The notes under the pieces were generated by a model, which made no database searches, was not told where the DNA came from, and worked only from the letters and a program-made list of their open reading frames with translations. 8,781 bases of DNA from an uncultured beta proteobacterium (GTDB lineage: Bacteria > Pseudomonadota > Gammaproteobacteria > Burkholderiales > Burkholderiaceae_B), in the NCBI GenBank assembly GCA_903929925.1, contig CAIYWO010000322.1, positions 1 through 8,781 of the forward strand, written 5' to 3'. Both the position numbers and the translations under genes were made by a program. Of the stretch, positions 1 through 6,205 are shown piece by piece; position 1 is the first letter of the stretch, and every line of letters starts with the position of its first letter.

Positions 1-293
1 TTGCCGTCATAATCCCCGCCCGTGCGAACCGTATCAATGTGTGAGCCGGTCATCACAGGAGCTAGGCCCGGACTTGAACCGGCACGGACACCAAAAATAT
101 TACCGATCGGATCGACCGTCACTGTCATGCCCAATTCTTTCATCCAGCCTACGACAAGATCTCGGCCGCGCTTATCGTCGTCCGTGAGGGCTAGGCGGCA
201 GCAGGCTTTCGTCTCCGTGCGCCCAATCTCCGCTAGCTGCTGGAGTTGAGTCATCAACCGGGGGCCATTGATTGCTAGTCGCGGGAGGGTCAT
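1..293 (-). CDS. M20-family amidohydrolase, N-carbamoyl-L-amino-acid / allantoate type, 5' part only
   Basis: This is the N-terminal 97 codons of a zinc-dependent amidohydrolase that continues beyond the left edge. Family members (HyuC/beta-ureidopropionase/allantoate amidohydrolase, M20 fold) cleave N-carbamoyl groups from amino acids or ureides in the cytoplasm, releasing CO2 and ammonia. The opening INGPRLMTQLQQLAEIG and the segment VDPIGNIFGVRAG are typical of the family, followed by the metal motif GSHIDTVRTGGDYDG. H85 and D96 are the first zinc ligand and the bridging aspartate, 11 residues apart as expected. The ATG at 293-291 overlaps the stop of the diaminopropionate lyase (ATGA), and a GAGG sits 7 bases upstream (304-301), so the two genes are probably translationally coupled. 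The exact substrate cannot be read from this fragment: carbamoyl amino acid, allantoate or another N-substituted amino acid are all possible. Confidence 0.88.
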   Translation of the reverse strand, partial: MTLPRLAINGPRLMTQLQQLAEIGRTETKACCRLALTDDDKRGRDLVVGWMKELGMTVTVDPIGNIFGVRAGSSPGLAPVMTGSHIDTVRTGGDYDG

Positions 294-1519
294 GCCAAAA
301 CCTCTTCGGCTGTTCGACCGACGATTTCTTTATAGATCACAGGATCTGTGTCACCTTCGCTACCAATCAGCAGCACACGTGACTGCGCATTCAAGCCAAG
401 CGCTTGCCAGGCTGCTGCATTTTCTTTTGCTGCAAGTAATAAACCGAGTCCGGTACTACCTGTTTCGCCCGAGACAATTTTTGGATCATTGCCGTTGGGT
501 TGAGCAAAGATGCGCATGGCTTCGAGCGCGCGGGCGTCCGATAAGGTTGCGTAGTGGTTGATGCCATGCTTGAGGATGTCCCACGCGACAGGAGAGACTT
601 CGCCGCAGGCGAGGCCTGCCATGACAGTGTCGAGGTCGCCCAGCACTGCAACAGGCTTGCCGACTAAGCCACTTTGAAAAAAGCAATCCGCACGTTCTGG
701 TTCAATAATTACAAAGGTCGGACGCTTATCGCCCCAGGCCTGCCAGAAAGCGGCGCATACCGATGCAGCGAGGGCACCGACACCCGCTTGAACCAGCACA
801 TGTGTTGGCGCTTGATGGTCAAGTTGCTTAATCATCTCGCGTGACATGACGCCGTAACCATGCATGACGTCGATGGGGATGTCACGATAGCCTTCATAGG
901 TTGTGTCTGATACGACCGTCCAACCATGTTGGGCAGCCTGCTCGGCTGCGTGATGCACGGAATCGTCATAGTTGCCCTGCACTCGAAGGACCTCTGCGCC
1001 GTAAAAAGCAATCGCGGCTCGTCGCCCTTCGCTGACCGTGGCATGTATATAAATCACGCAACGACATCCAAATAACTGCGCACCCCAGGCAACGGAACGG
1101 CCATGATTGCCGTCCGTGGCGCAGGTGACTGTCATCTTCGAGACGATGTCGGAGTACTTGCCAGATAATATTTCTTCGGGCGTGGCTAAGTGGCCTTGGT
1201 GTTTCGCAGCGATTGCTTTCTGTATCAGGCGAAACACAGCATAGGCGCCGCCTAGTGCCTTAAAGCTCTTGAGCCCGAAGCGCGTACTTTCGTCTTTGTA
1301 GTACAGGGATGCGATACCGAGTTGGCTGGCGAGACGTGGCAGGGAGTGCAAAACTGTTGGGTGATACCCAGGCCAGCCCGAGATCTCTTTTTCGGCGGCG
1401 TCAAACCCAGCGTGGTGGAGGATAGCTGCTTTATCTTGACCATACTGCTCTTGTGGTTTAACCGCGATGGGGTTGGAATACAACGCAAGTCCATTTCCCT
1501 TCAAAATCTGGGTGTTCAT
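290..1519 (-). CDS. dpaL: Diaminopropionate ammonia-lyase (PLP-dependent)
   Basis: The 409-residue product belongs to the fold-type II PLP enzymes and aligns by eye with E. coli YgeX/DpaL, which converts 2,3-diaminopropionate (both D and L forms in the enterobacterial enzymes) plus water to pyruvate and two ammonia in the cytoplasm. The PLP-binding lysine is K87 in KDESTRFGLKSFKALGGAYA. The catalytic aspartates are D136 in TDGNHGR and D205 in SDTTYEGY, 69 residues apart as in the E. coli enzyme. A glycine-rich phosphate-binding loop (QAGVGA, 244-249) and the conserved C-terminal GSEGDTD are also present. The frame is open back to a TTG at 1555, but the ATG at 1519-1517 gives the family's usual length and has AGGG 6 bases upstream, so I prefer it. 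The gene overlaps the downstream amidohydrolase by four bases and forms an operon with it. Threonine dehydratase-like enzymes share the fold but not this motif set. Confidence 0.93.
   Translation of the reverse strand: MNTQILKGNGLALYSNPIAVKPQEQYGQDKAAILHHAGFDAAEKEISGWPGYHPTVLHSLPRLASQLGIASLYYKDESTRFGLKSFKALGGAYAVFRLIQKAIAAKHQGHLATPEEILSGKYSDIVSKMTVTCATDGNHGRSVAWGAQLFGCRCVIYIHATVSEGRRAAIAFYGAEVLRVQGNYDDSVHHAAEQAAQHGWTVVSDTTYEGYRDIPIDVMHGYGVMSREMIKQLDHQAPTHVLVQAGVGALAASVCAAFWQAWGDKRPTFVIIEPERADCFFQSGLVGKPVAVLGDLDTVMAGLACGEVSPVAWDILKHGINHYATLSDARALEAMRIFAQPNGNDPKIVSGETGSTGLGLLLAAKENAAAWQALGLNAQSRVLLIGSEGDTDPVIYKEIVGRTAEEVLA
301..304 (-). promoter_or_regulatory. Ribosome binding site of the M20 amidohydrolase
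   Basis: The minus strand reads GAGG, then 7 bases, then ATG at 293-291. The site lies inside the last codons of the upstream lyase gene. Together with the ATGA stop/start overlap it fixes the start of the amidohydrolase and points to translational coupling. Confidence 0.6.
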
Positions 1520-1526
1520 GGCTAAC

Positions 1527-1555
1527 CCTATATAAAGACACGTAATTAATATCAA
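1527..1555 (-). promoter_or_regulatory. Candidate sigma-70 promoter of the lyase operon
   Basis: On the minus strand TTGATA (1555-1550, one base from the -35 consensus) is followed after exactly 17 bases by TATAGG (1532-1527), a 4/6 match to the -10. Initiation would fall around 1520, one or two bases before the ATG at 1519. The message would then be almost leaderless, although AGGG overlapping the -10 could serve as a ribosome site on a longer transcript. The two uses conflict, so the call is tentative. Confidence 0.3.
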
Positions 1556-1671
1556 AACGATACTTAAGAATAGACGATCTGCTTGGTTTTTGACTAATCG
1601 ACGGCTTGAAGGGTGGTGGTTCTAGGACAGGCGGTGTTATAAAAATACTTTGCCTCTCACAAAGCGGATTT

Positions 1672-2853
1672 ATGACCCACGCCCCGACCGTCCAGAAAAC
1701 AATCGAGCTTCTTCAAACACTTATCGGCTTTGACACGACAAGCCGGGAATCCAATCTCGGTTTAATTGAGTACGTTCGCGATCATTTGAAGGCTCTGGGT
1801 ATGCCAGTTCGCTTGTCCTACGACGCCGAAAAGCGCAAGGCAAACCTTTTTGCAACGCTTGGGGATCCTAAAGCCCGAGGCATCGTGTTGTGTGGACACA
1901 CCGATGTTGTGCCTGTCGACGGCCAGGCTTGGGATACCGATCCTTTTAAAGCGCATATTGCAGACGGCAAGATCTACGGCCGCGGCGCTGTGGATATGAA
2001 AGGCTACATTGCGGCCTCTTTAGCAATGCTGCCTGCTTTTATGAATAGCGATTTGAAGCAGCCACTGAACATTGGGTTGACCTACGACGAAGAAGTCGGT
2101 TGTATTGGCGTGCAAACCTTAATTCGTGATTTGGCTGAGGCGGGTATCCGTCCGGCTGGCTGTTTTGTGGGTGAGCCAACGGGTATGCAGGTGATGACGG
2201 GGCATAAAGGGATGCGCGTCACGCGTTGTCGCGTTCGTGGCCTTGAGGCACATTCGTCAATGGCACCAGAAGCGGTCAGTGCGATCGAGTACGCGGCTCG
2301 CTTAATTGAAAAAATCCGCACGATGGCGGTTCAGATCCAGAAAGATGGTCCCTTTGACCCCATGTTCAAAATTGCACACGGCACGATGCAGACGGGTGTG
2401 ATTCATGGCGGAACAGCACCCAACATTGTTGCGAAAGACTGTGAATTTATTTTTGATTGCCGAACCTTGCCGCAGGGTAATTCCGATGCCTTGATTCAAC
2501 AGATTCAAGAGCATGCAGAGATGCTTAAAGTCGAGATGCGCAAGTTCTCCGCTGACGCGGATATTTCGTTCGAGACGATATCCAATTCTGCACCCTTGGC
2601 AACGCCAGAAGACGCACCGATTACTTACCTTGGCACGTCTTTAGTTAAAAACAATTTGTTGGGTCGCGTGTCGTTCGCAACCGATGCGGGTTGGCTACAC
2701 AAGGCAGGTATTCCTTGTGTGGTGGTTGGGCCCGGCGACATCGCAGTGGCGCACAAGCCTAACGAGTACATCGAAATCGGCCAGCTCGAACAATGCCTGG
2801 GTTTCATGGATCGCTTACGCGATCGCATGACCCAGGAAGTGTTGCTGAAGTAA
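1672..2853 (+). CDS. ArgE-like M20 deacetylase (acetylornithine deacetylase family)
   Basis: The 393-residue protein is a complete M20A zinc hydrolase of the acetylornithine deacetylase/DapE group, cytoplasmic, removing an acyl group from the alpha-nitrogen of an amino acid. Visible landmarks are GHTDVVPVDGQ (metal ligand H76), GRGAVDMKG (bridging D108), YDEEVG (general base E140 and ligand E141), GEPT (E168) and the C-terminal AHKPNEY (H361). The dimerisation-domain GLEAHSS (H193) is intact. The sequence is closest in style to ArgE and its length is usual. The frame extends to a TTG at 1606, but the extra 22 residues are unlike the family, whereas MTHAPTVQKTIELLQTLIGFDT is a normal opening, so ATG 1672 is chosen even though its ribosome site (GCGGA) is weak. 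No arg genes surround it. It sits between a diaminopropionate lyase and a D-aminoacylase, so a catabolic role on another N-acyl amino acid is at least as likely as arginine synthesis. Confidence 0.85.
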   Translation: MTHAPTVQKTIELLQTLIGFDTTSRESNLGLIEYVRDHLKALGMPVRLSYDAEKRKANLFATLGDPKARGIVLCGHTDVVPVDGQAWDTDPFKAHIADGKIYGRGAVDMKGYIAASLAMLPAFMNSDLKQPLNIGLTYDEEVGCIGVQTLIRDLAEAGIRPAGCFVGEPTGMQVMTGHKGMRVTRCRVRGLEAHSSMAPEAVSAIEYAARLIEKIRTMAVQIQKDGPFDPMFKIAHGTMQTGVIHGGTAPNIVAKDCEFIFDCRTLPQGNSDALIQQIQEHAEMLKVEMRKFSADADISFETISNSAPLATPEDAPITYLGTSLVKNNLLGRVSFATDAGWLHKAGIPCVVVGPGDIAVAHKPNEYIEIGQLEQCLGFMDRLRDRMTQEVLLK

Positions 2854-2871
2854 GCCGGCTGTCTTGGCTTA
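2851..2871. terminator. Short stem formed by the two facing stop codons (weak bidirectional terminator candidate)
   Basis: TAAGCC (2851-2856) pairs with GGCTTA (2866-2871) around a 9-base loop. The left arm starts with the TAA of the ArgE-like gene, and the right arm ends with the reverse complement of the TAA of the D-aminoacylase gene. Only six pairs and no T-run on either side, so intrinsic termination would be inefficient. It may act together with the larger palindrome at 2889-2908. Confidence 0.25.
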
Positions 2872-4302
2872 GCTGCGGCGTATGACTTGACCGGCGCGCG
2901 CGCCGGTCGCAGCGCCATTGCGCCAACTGGTAACACCGTTGACGTAGACGCGTTGGATTCCGGCCGCTGGACGTTTCGGATCTGCAAAGGTTGCGCAGTC
3001 ACGCACTTGCTCGGGATCAAACACCACCAGATCTGCTGCGTAGCCCTCGGCGATGAGACCACGGTTCTTTAGTCCGAACTTAGCCGCCGGCATGCCCGTC
3101 ATTTTATAAATCGCGGTCTCAAGCGGAAAGATCTTGCGATCGCGTGAGTAGTGCCCGAGCACTCTTGGGAAGGCGCCCCAAAGCCGCGGGTGTGGGAAAG
3201 TGTCGTGGGGCAGTCCGTCCGAACCAATCATTGTTTCAGGGTGCGCCATGATGCGCTCCACATCCGCTTCGTCCATCGAGAAGTAAATCGCGCCCGCGGG
3301 TTGTAGCGATGCTAAGAACTCGGTCAAGTCGAGATTTTGTTCCTTGAGCAGCTCGTCTACATACCGCCCAGCTGTTTCTGGCTTGGGTGTTGACCAAGCA
3401 ATCAGTGTGCGCGAGGCTTGTTCCACATTATCTTGACGCAAGATGGTCGATGACGCGACATAGGGGTAGCAGTCCATGCAAACATCCATGCGACTGCGTG
3501 CCTCATCAACGAGCGCAAGCGTCTCGGTTGAGCGGCCGTGGTTTGCTCGACCGTTAACTTTATGATGCGAGATCACCTGACGTACGCCTAGTGCATTGGA
3601 AATCGACATCGCCTCGGTCATTGCCTCGAGAACTTGTTCGGCCTCATTGCGAATGTGGGAAGCAATCACGGCGTTGGTTCCACGTAGGGGTTCAAAGACT
3701 GCTTGAACTTCACTCGCGGTCGCTGCCTGAGCAGGGGCGTAATACAAACCAGTCGATACGCCCACCACGCCCGCGTCGAGTGCCTCTTGCACCAGCTGTT
3801 GCATTTGCGCGATTTCTGCATCGTTTGCTGGTCGATTGATGTCTTGCATCGTGACGGTGCGCATGGTCGTATGTCCGGCGAGCGAGGCGACGTTCATCGA
3901 GGAGGGCGTTTTTTCGAGTGCTTCAAAATACTCTTTGAAGGTGCTGAAGCGCTGAGTTGGGTTGTCGTTGGCGACCAAGTTGATAGGCGGAATGGGATTC
4001 GCTCCACCAAGTGGCGCCAGACTGATCCCGCAGTTGCCTGTGATTACCGTCGTAGCGCCCTGGCTTATTTTTGGTTCCATCGATGGATCGGCCAACACGA
4101 GGCGGTCATCGTGTGTGTGCACGTCGATGAATCCTGGGGCGATCGATGCACCATTCACATCGACAGTTGTGCTGGCTTGAACTTGAAGGTTCAAGCCGAT
4201 TGCGGCAATTTTGCCGTCTTTAATGGCCACATCAGCACGATATCGGGGTTTACCCGAACCATCAATGACTACGCCATTCTTCAGGAGGAGATCACAGTTC
4301 AT
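2869..4302 (-). CDS. N-acyl-D-amino-acid deacylase (D-aminoacylase), amidohydrolase superfamily
   Basis: The 477-residue protein hydrolyses N-acyl-D-amino acids to D-amino acid plus carboxylate, a zinc enzyme of the cytoplasm. It opens with the small beta-sandwich (LLLKNGVVIDGSGKPR), then the TIM-barrel motif FIDVHTHDD (H62, H64), GNCGIS with metal ligand C91, SHIRNE (H216), ISHHKVNG (H246) and IGSDGLPHD (D362). It closes with the usual YAADLVVFDP strand. From memory, the Alcaligenes faecalis enzyme uses H67, H69, C96, H220, H250 and D366. The offsets of 4-5 residues here are uniform, so all active-site residues are retained. Dihydroorotase- or dihydropyrimidinase-like function is disfavoured by the cysteine ligand. 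The start at 4302 fits the family although no strong ribosome site precedes it. The gene is transcribed away from the peptide transporter and shares its regulatory region; D-amino-acid release would fit imported peptides or cell-wall-type material. Confidence 0.92.
   Translation of the reverse strand: MNCDLLLKNGVVIDGSGKPRYRADVAIKDGKIAAIGLNLQVQASTTVDVNGASIAPGFIDVHTHDDRLVLADPSMEPKISQGATTVITGNCGISLAPLGGANPIPPINLVANDNPTQRFSTFKEYFEALEKTPSSMNVASLAGHTTMRTVTMQDINRPANDAEIAQMQQLVQEALDAGVVGVSTGLYYAPAQAATASEVQAVFEPLRGTNAVIASHIRNEAEQVLEAMTEAMSISNALGVRQVISHHKVNGRANHGRSTETLALVDEARSRMDVCMDCYPYVASSTILRQDNVEQASRTLIAWSTPKPETAGRYVDELLKEQNLDLTEFLASLQPAGAIYFSMDEADVERIMAHPETMIGSDGLPHDTFPHPRLWGAFPRVLGHYSRDRKIFPLETAIYKMTGMPAAKFGLKNRGLIAEGYAADLVVFDPEQVRDCATFADPKRPAAGIQRVYVNGVTSWRNGAATGARAGQVIRRS
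2889..2908. repeat. Perfect 20-bp GC-rich palindrome in the 3' end of the D-aminoacylase gene
   Basis: GACCGGCGCG is followed immediately by its exact reverse complement CGCGCCGGTC. It lies within the last twelve codons of the minus-strand D-aminoacylase (ATGARAGQ region) and about 36 bases beyond the stop of the convergent ArgE-like gene. A transcript reading rightwards from the latter would fold it into a very stable hairpin without a following U-tract. It could pause or protect transcripts, or be a GC-rich coding accident. Confidence 0.55.
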
Positions 4303-4327
4303 GAGGGATTACTTGAATGTTTTAGAC

Positions 4328-4344
4328 TGCACCATTATGGTACA
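4328..4344. promoter_or_regulatory. NtrC-like operator / enhancer site
   Basis: TGCACC-ATTAT-GGTACA is a 17-base dyad with one mismatch from the ideal NtrC site TGCACC-N5-GGTGCA. It includes the inner TGCACCA...TGGT core familiar from glnA upstream sites. Its centre is about 142 bases before the predicted start of the sigma-54 promoter at 4452-4466, a usual enhancer distance. I found no convincing second copy nearby, while many NtrC enhancers are paired. It also overlaps the possible -10 of the divergent D-aminoacylase gene. Binding by NtrC is inferred, not shown. Confidence 0.6.
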
Positions 4345-4362
4345 AACTCGCAGTCTCTTCAC
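4334..4362 (-). promoter_or_regulatory. Candidate sigma-70 promoter of the D-aminoacylase gene
   Basis: The minus strand has CATAAT (4339-4334, 5/6 match to the -10) with GTGAAG (4362-4357, 3/6) 17 bases upstream. This predicts a start near 4327 and a leader of about 25 bases. The -10 lies inside the NtrC-like dyad, so a bound activator could exclude RNA polymerase. The -35 is poor, so the call is weak. Confidence 0.3.
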
Positions 4363-4451
4363 GGTTTTTCTTATTGCGATGTTGGCAAAAGCCACAGCGA
4401 CTGGGCTTAGTCTCAGTTTAAGTTAAGCGCGAGTGGGTCTGGTAGTTTTTG

Positions 4452-4466
4452 TGGCACGGTTATTGC
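4452..4466 (+). promoter_or_regulatory. Sigma-54 (RpoN) promoter of the peptide transporter operon
   Basis: TGGCAC-GGTTA-TTGC matches the -24/-12 consensus TGGCAC-N5-TTGC at every fixed base, with the invariant GG (4453-4454) and GC (4465-4466) exactly 10 bases apart and T-rich flanks on both sides. The start would be about 4478, leaving a 29-base leader that contains GGAG at 4497-4500. It is in a non-coding region, in the right orientation, immediately ahead of a transporter gene. Sigma-54 promoters need an upstream AAA+ activator, and an NtrC-like site is present at 4328-4344. Confidence 0.82.
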
Positions 4467-4496
4467 TTTCAAGATATTGCACGTTTTAATTTATTT

Positions 4497-4500
4497 GGAG
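4497..4500 (+). promoter_or_regulatory. Ribosome binding site of the binding-protein gene
   Basis: GGAG lies 6 bases before ATG 4507. It selects this ATG over an upstream in-frame TTG at 4477, which would start at or before the predicted transcription start and would put 10 extra residues ahead of the Tat signal. Confidence 0.75.
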
Positions 4501-4506
4501 TCATAC

Positions 4507-6108
4507 ATGAAACTCAATCGACGTGATTTACTGAAAGGCGCGGCTGGCTTAGGCGTGGCAGCGACTGGAGTTGTTGGCGCACCAGCTTTTTCGCAGTCCT
4601 CTTCCAAAGTTTTGAAGTTTGTTCCGCAAGCCAACTTAGCTAACTTTGACCCAATTTGGGGCACGCAGTATGTTGTGCGTAATGCATCCCAGCTCGTGTG
4701 GGACACCCTGTACGGTATTGACAACAAGCTTCAACCGAAACGCCAGATGGTTGAGAGCGAAGAAATGTCGGCCGATGGCTTGACATGGACCTTTAAGCTG
4801 CGTCCTGGTCTGAAGTTCCATGATGGTTCGCCTGTGCGGGCAGTGGACTGTGTGGCCAGTATCACACGCTGGTCGGCGCGCGACCCGATGGGCTTGATGA
4901 TTAAAGCCATTCAAAAGGAACTCGTAGCCGTCAACGACACGACTTTCAAGTGGGTGCTCTCCAAACCGTATCCTAAGATGCTGTTCGCCCTAGGTAAGGT
5001 CGGCACACCAATTTGCTTCATCATGCCTGAGCGTATCGCTAAGACTGATCCGTTCAAGCAGATCGAAGAGTACATTGGATCGGGCCCGATGCGCTTTGCG
5101 CGTAACGAATGGAAACCGGGTGCTCTGGCTGTGTTCGAGCGCTTTGCCGATTACCAACCACGTAACGAACCCACCAACTGGATGTCGGGTGGCAAGATCA
5201 TTAACTTTGATCGTATCGAATGGATCATCATGCCTGATCCAGCGACTGCGTCAGCTGCGTTGCAGAGTGGTGAGATCGATTGGTGGGAAACTCCACTGCC
5301 TGACTTGATTCCTCTCCTGAGACGTAATCGGAATATCGAGGTCGATATCGCCGATCCGCTCGGCAACATTGGTTCGTTCCGTCTCAACCACATTCATCCT
5401 CCGTTTGATAACGTGAAGGTACGTCGTGCTGTTCAAATGGCAATTAGCCAAGAGGACTACATGCGCGCGATCGTTGGATCGGACACCAAGCTGTGGAAGA
5501 AATCCGCCAGCTTCTTTACACCCGATACCCCGCTGTACACAGAGGCAGGTGGTGAGGTGTTGAAGAATGGTCCTCAAATGGAAGCCGCCAAGAAGTTGTT
5601 GGCTGAGTCGGGTTACAAAGGTCAACCCGTGACATGTTTGGTTGCACAAGACCAAGCGATCACAAAAGGCATGGGCGAGATCACTGCAGACGTGCTCAAG
5701 CGTTTGGGCATGAACGTGGACTTCGTTGCAACCGATTGGGGCACAGTGGGCCAACGTCGTGCATCGAAAAACGAGCCTGGCAAAGGTGGTTGGGGCATGT
5801 TCCATACTTGGCACGCTGGTGCTGACGCAGCAACGCTCGCAGGCAACGTCGGTGTGCGTGCAAACGGTGACAAGGCTTGGTTTGGTTGGCCAAACGTGCC
5901 CGCCGTTGAAAAAGGCGTGGATGCTTGGTTTGATGCCTCAACTCTCGAAGCTGAGAAAAAGGCCTTCCAAGACATTAACAAGGCTGCGATGGAAGAAGTT
6001 GTTTACATCCCAACAGGCTTCTTTTACTCATACCAAGCTTGGCGTAAAAACCTCAGCGGTATTACCTCTGGACCATTGCCATGGTTTAGTGGTGTAAAGA
6101 AGGCTTAA
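4507..6108 (+). CDS. ABC transporter substrate-binding protein, family 5 (peptide/nickel type), Tat-exported
   Basis: The 533-residue product is a periplasmic solute-binding protein of the DppA/OppA (SBP_bac_5) family that delivers its ligand to the permeases encoded downstream. The N-terminus carries a twin-arginine signal: NRRDLLK at 4-10, a hydrophobic Gly/Ala-rich stretch to about 23, and a likely cleavage after A-P-A at 25-27. Family features follow: FDPIWGTQYVVRN, the LTWTFKLRPGLKFHDGSPV block near residues 92-110, and NVKVRRAVQMAIS in the second lobe. Length is normal. Ligands in this family range from di- and oligopeptides to opines, glutathione, nickel and other amines, and sequence alone does not choose. 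The neighbouring D-aminoacylase and deacetylases suggest a modified peptide or N-acyl amino acid. Expression probably comes from the sigma-54 promoter just upstream. A strong stem-loop follows the stop. Confidence 0.92.
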   Translation: MKLNRRDLLKGAAGLGVAATGVVGAPAFSQSSSKVLKFVPQANLANFDPIWGTQYVVRNASQLVWDTLYGIDNKLQPKRQMVESEEMSADGLTWTFKLRPGLKFHDGSPVRAVDCVASITRWSARDPMGLMIKAIQKELVAVNDTTFKWVLSKPYPKMLFALGKVGTPICFIMPERIAKTDPFKQIEEYIGSGPMRFARNEWKPGALAVFERFADYQPRNEPTNWMSGGKIINFDRIEWIIMPDPATASAALQSGEIDWWETPLPDLIPLLRRNRNIEVDIADPLGNIGSFRLNHIHPPFDNVKVRRAVQMAISQEDYMRAIVGSDTKLWKKSASFFTPDTPLYTEAGGEVLKNGPQMEAAKKLLAESGYKGQPVTCLVAQDQAITKGMGEITADVLKRLGMNVDFVATDWGTVGQRRASKNEPGKGGWGMFHTWHAGADAATLAGNVGVRANGDKAWFGWPNVPAVEKGVDAWFDASTLEAEKKAFQDINKAAMEEVVYIPTGFFYSYQAWRKNLSGITSGPLPWFSGVKKA

Positions 6109-6127
6109 GTTAGTATTGAGTCGTTTA

Positions 6128-6154
6128 GGGTCGATATCGGTTTGATATCGACCC
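6128..6154 (+). terminator. Stem-loop between binding-protein and permease genes (attenuating terminator or mRNA stabiliser)
   Basis: GGGTCGATATC (6128-6138) and GATATCGACCC (6144-6154) are exact reverse complements around a GGTTT loop. The 11-bp stem starts 20 bases after the binding-protein stop and 52 bases before the first permease. The following ATTTGATT is only mildly T-rich, so it is more likely to be a partial terminator or a 3'-end block to exonucleases than a full stop. Such elements let binding protein be made in excess over membrane components. Confidence 0.75.
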
Positions 6155-6205
6155 ATTTGATTCGCCAGAGTGAATCCAATCTAGAAGCACGGATAAACAA
6201 TCAAT

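Noticed and set aside
1648..1664. CTTTG...CAAAG small hairpin just before the ArgE-like start
   Set aside because: Five AT-rich pairs with a 7-base loop are too weak to call a regulatory structure.
1606..1671. N-terminal extension of the ArgE-like protein from TTG 1606
   Set aside because: The 22 added residues are Gly/Ser-rich and not family-like, and the normal ArgE opening begins at ATG 1672.
2631..2645. TGGCAC resembling a sigma-54 -24 element
   Set aside because: It lies inside the ArgE-like coding region, and the -12 position reads TAGT rather than TTGC.
4383..4394. TGGC-AAAA-GCCA inverted repeat upstream of the transporter, considered as a second activator site
   Set aside because: Only four base pairs per arm and no match to the NtrC half-site TGCACC; probably chance.
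3703..4410. Long plus-strand open frame of 235 codons opposite the D-aminoacylase gene
   Set aside because: It is antisense to a gene with a complete set of catalytic residues, and its translation resembles no protein family I know.
5251..5814. Minus-strand open frame of 187 codons within the binding-protein gene
   Set aside because: It is antisense to a well-supported gene; the composition is that of a reverse-frame shadow, with no ribosome site or recognisable motif.
5809..5823. TGGCACG with a TGC nearby, resembling a sigma-54 promoter
   Set aside because: The spacing is one base off, the -12 TTGC is missing, and it is inside the binding-protein gene.
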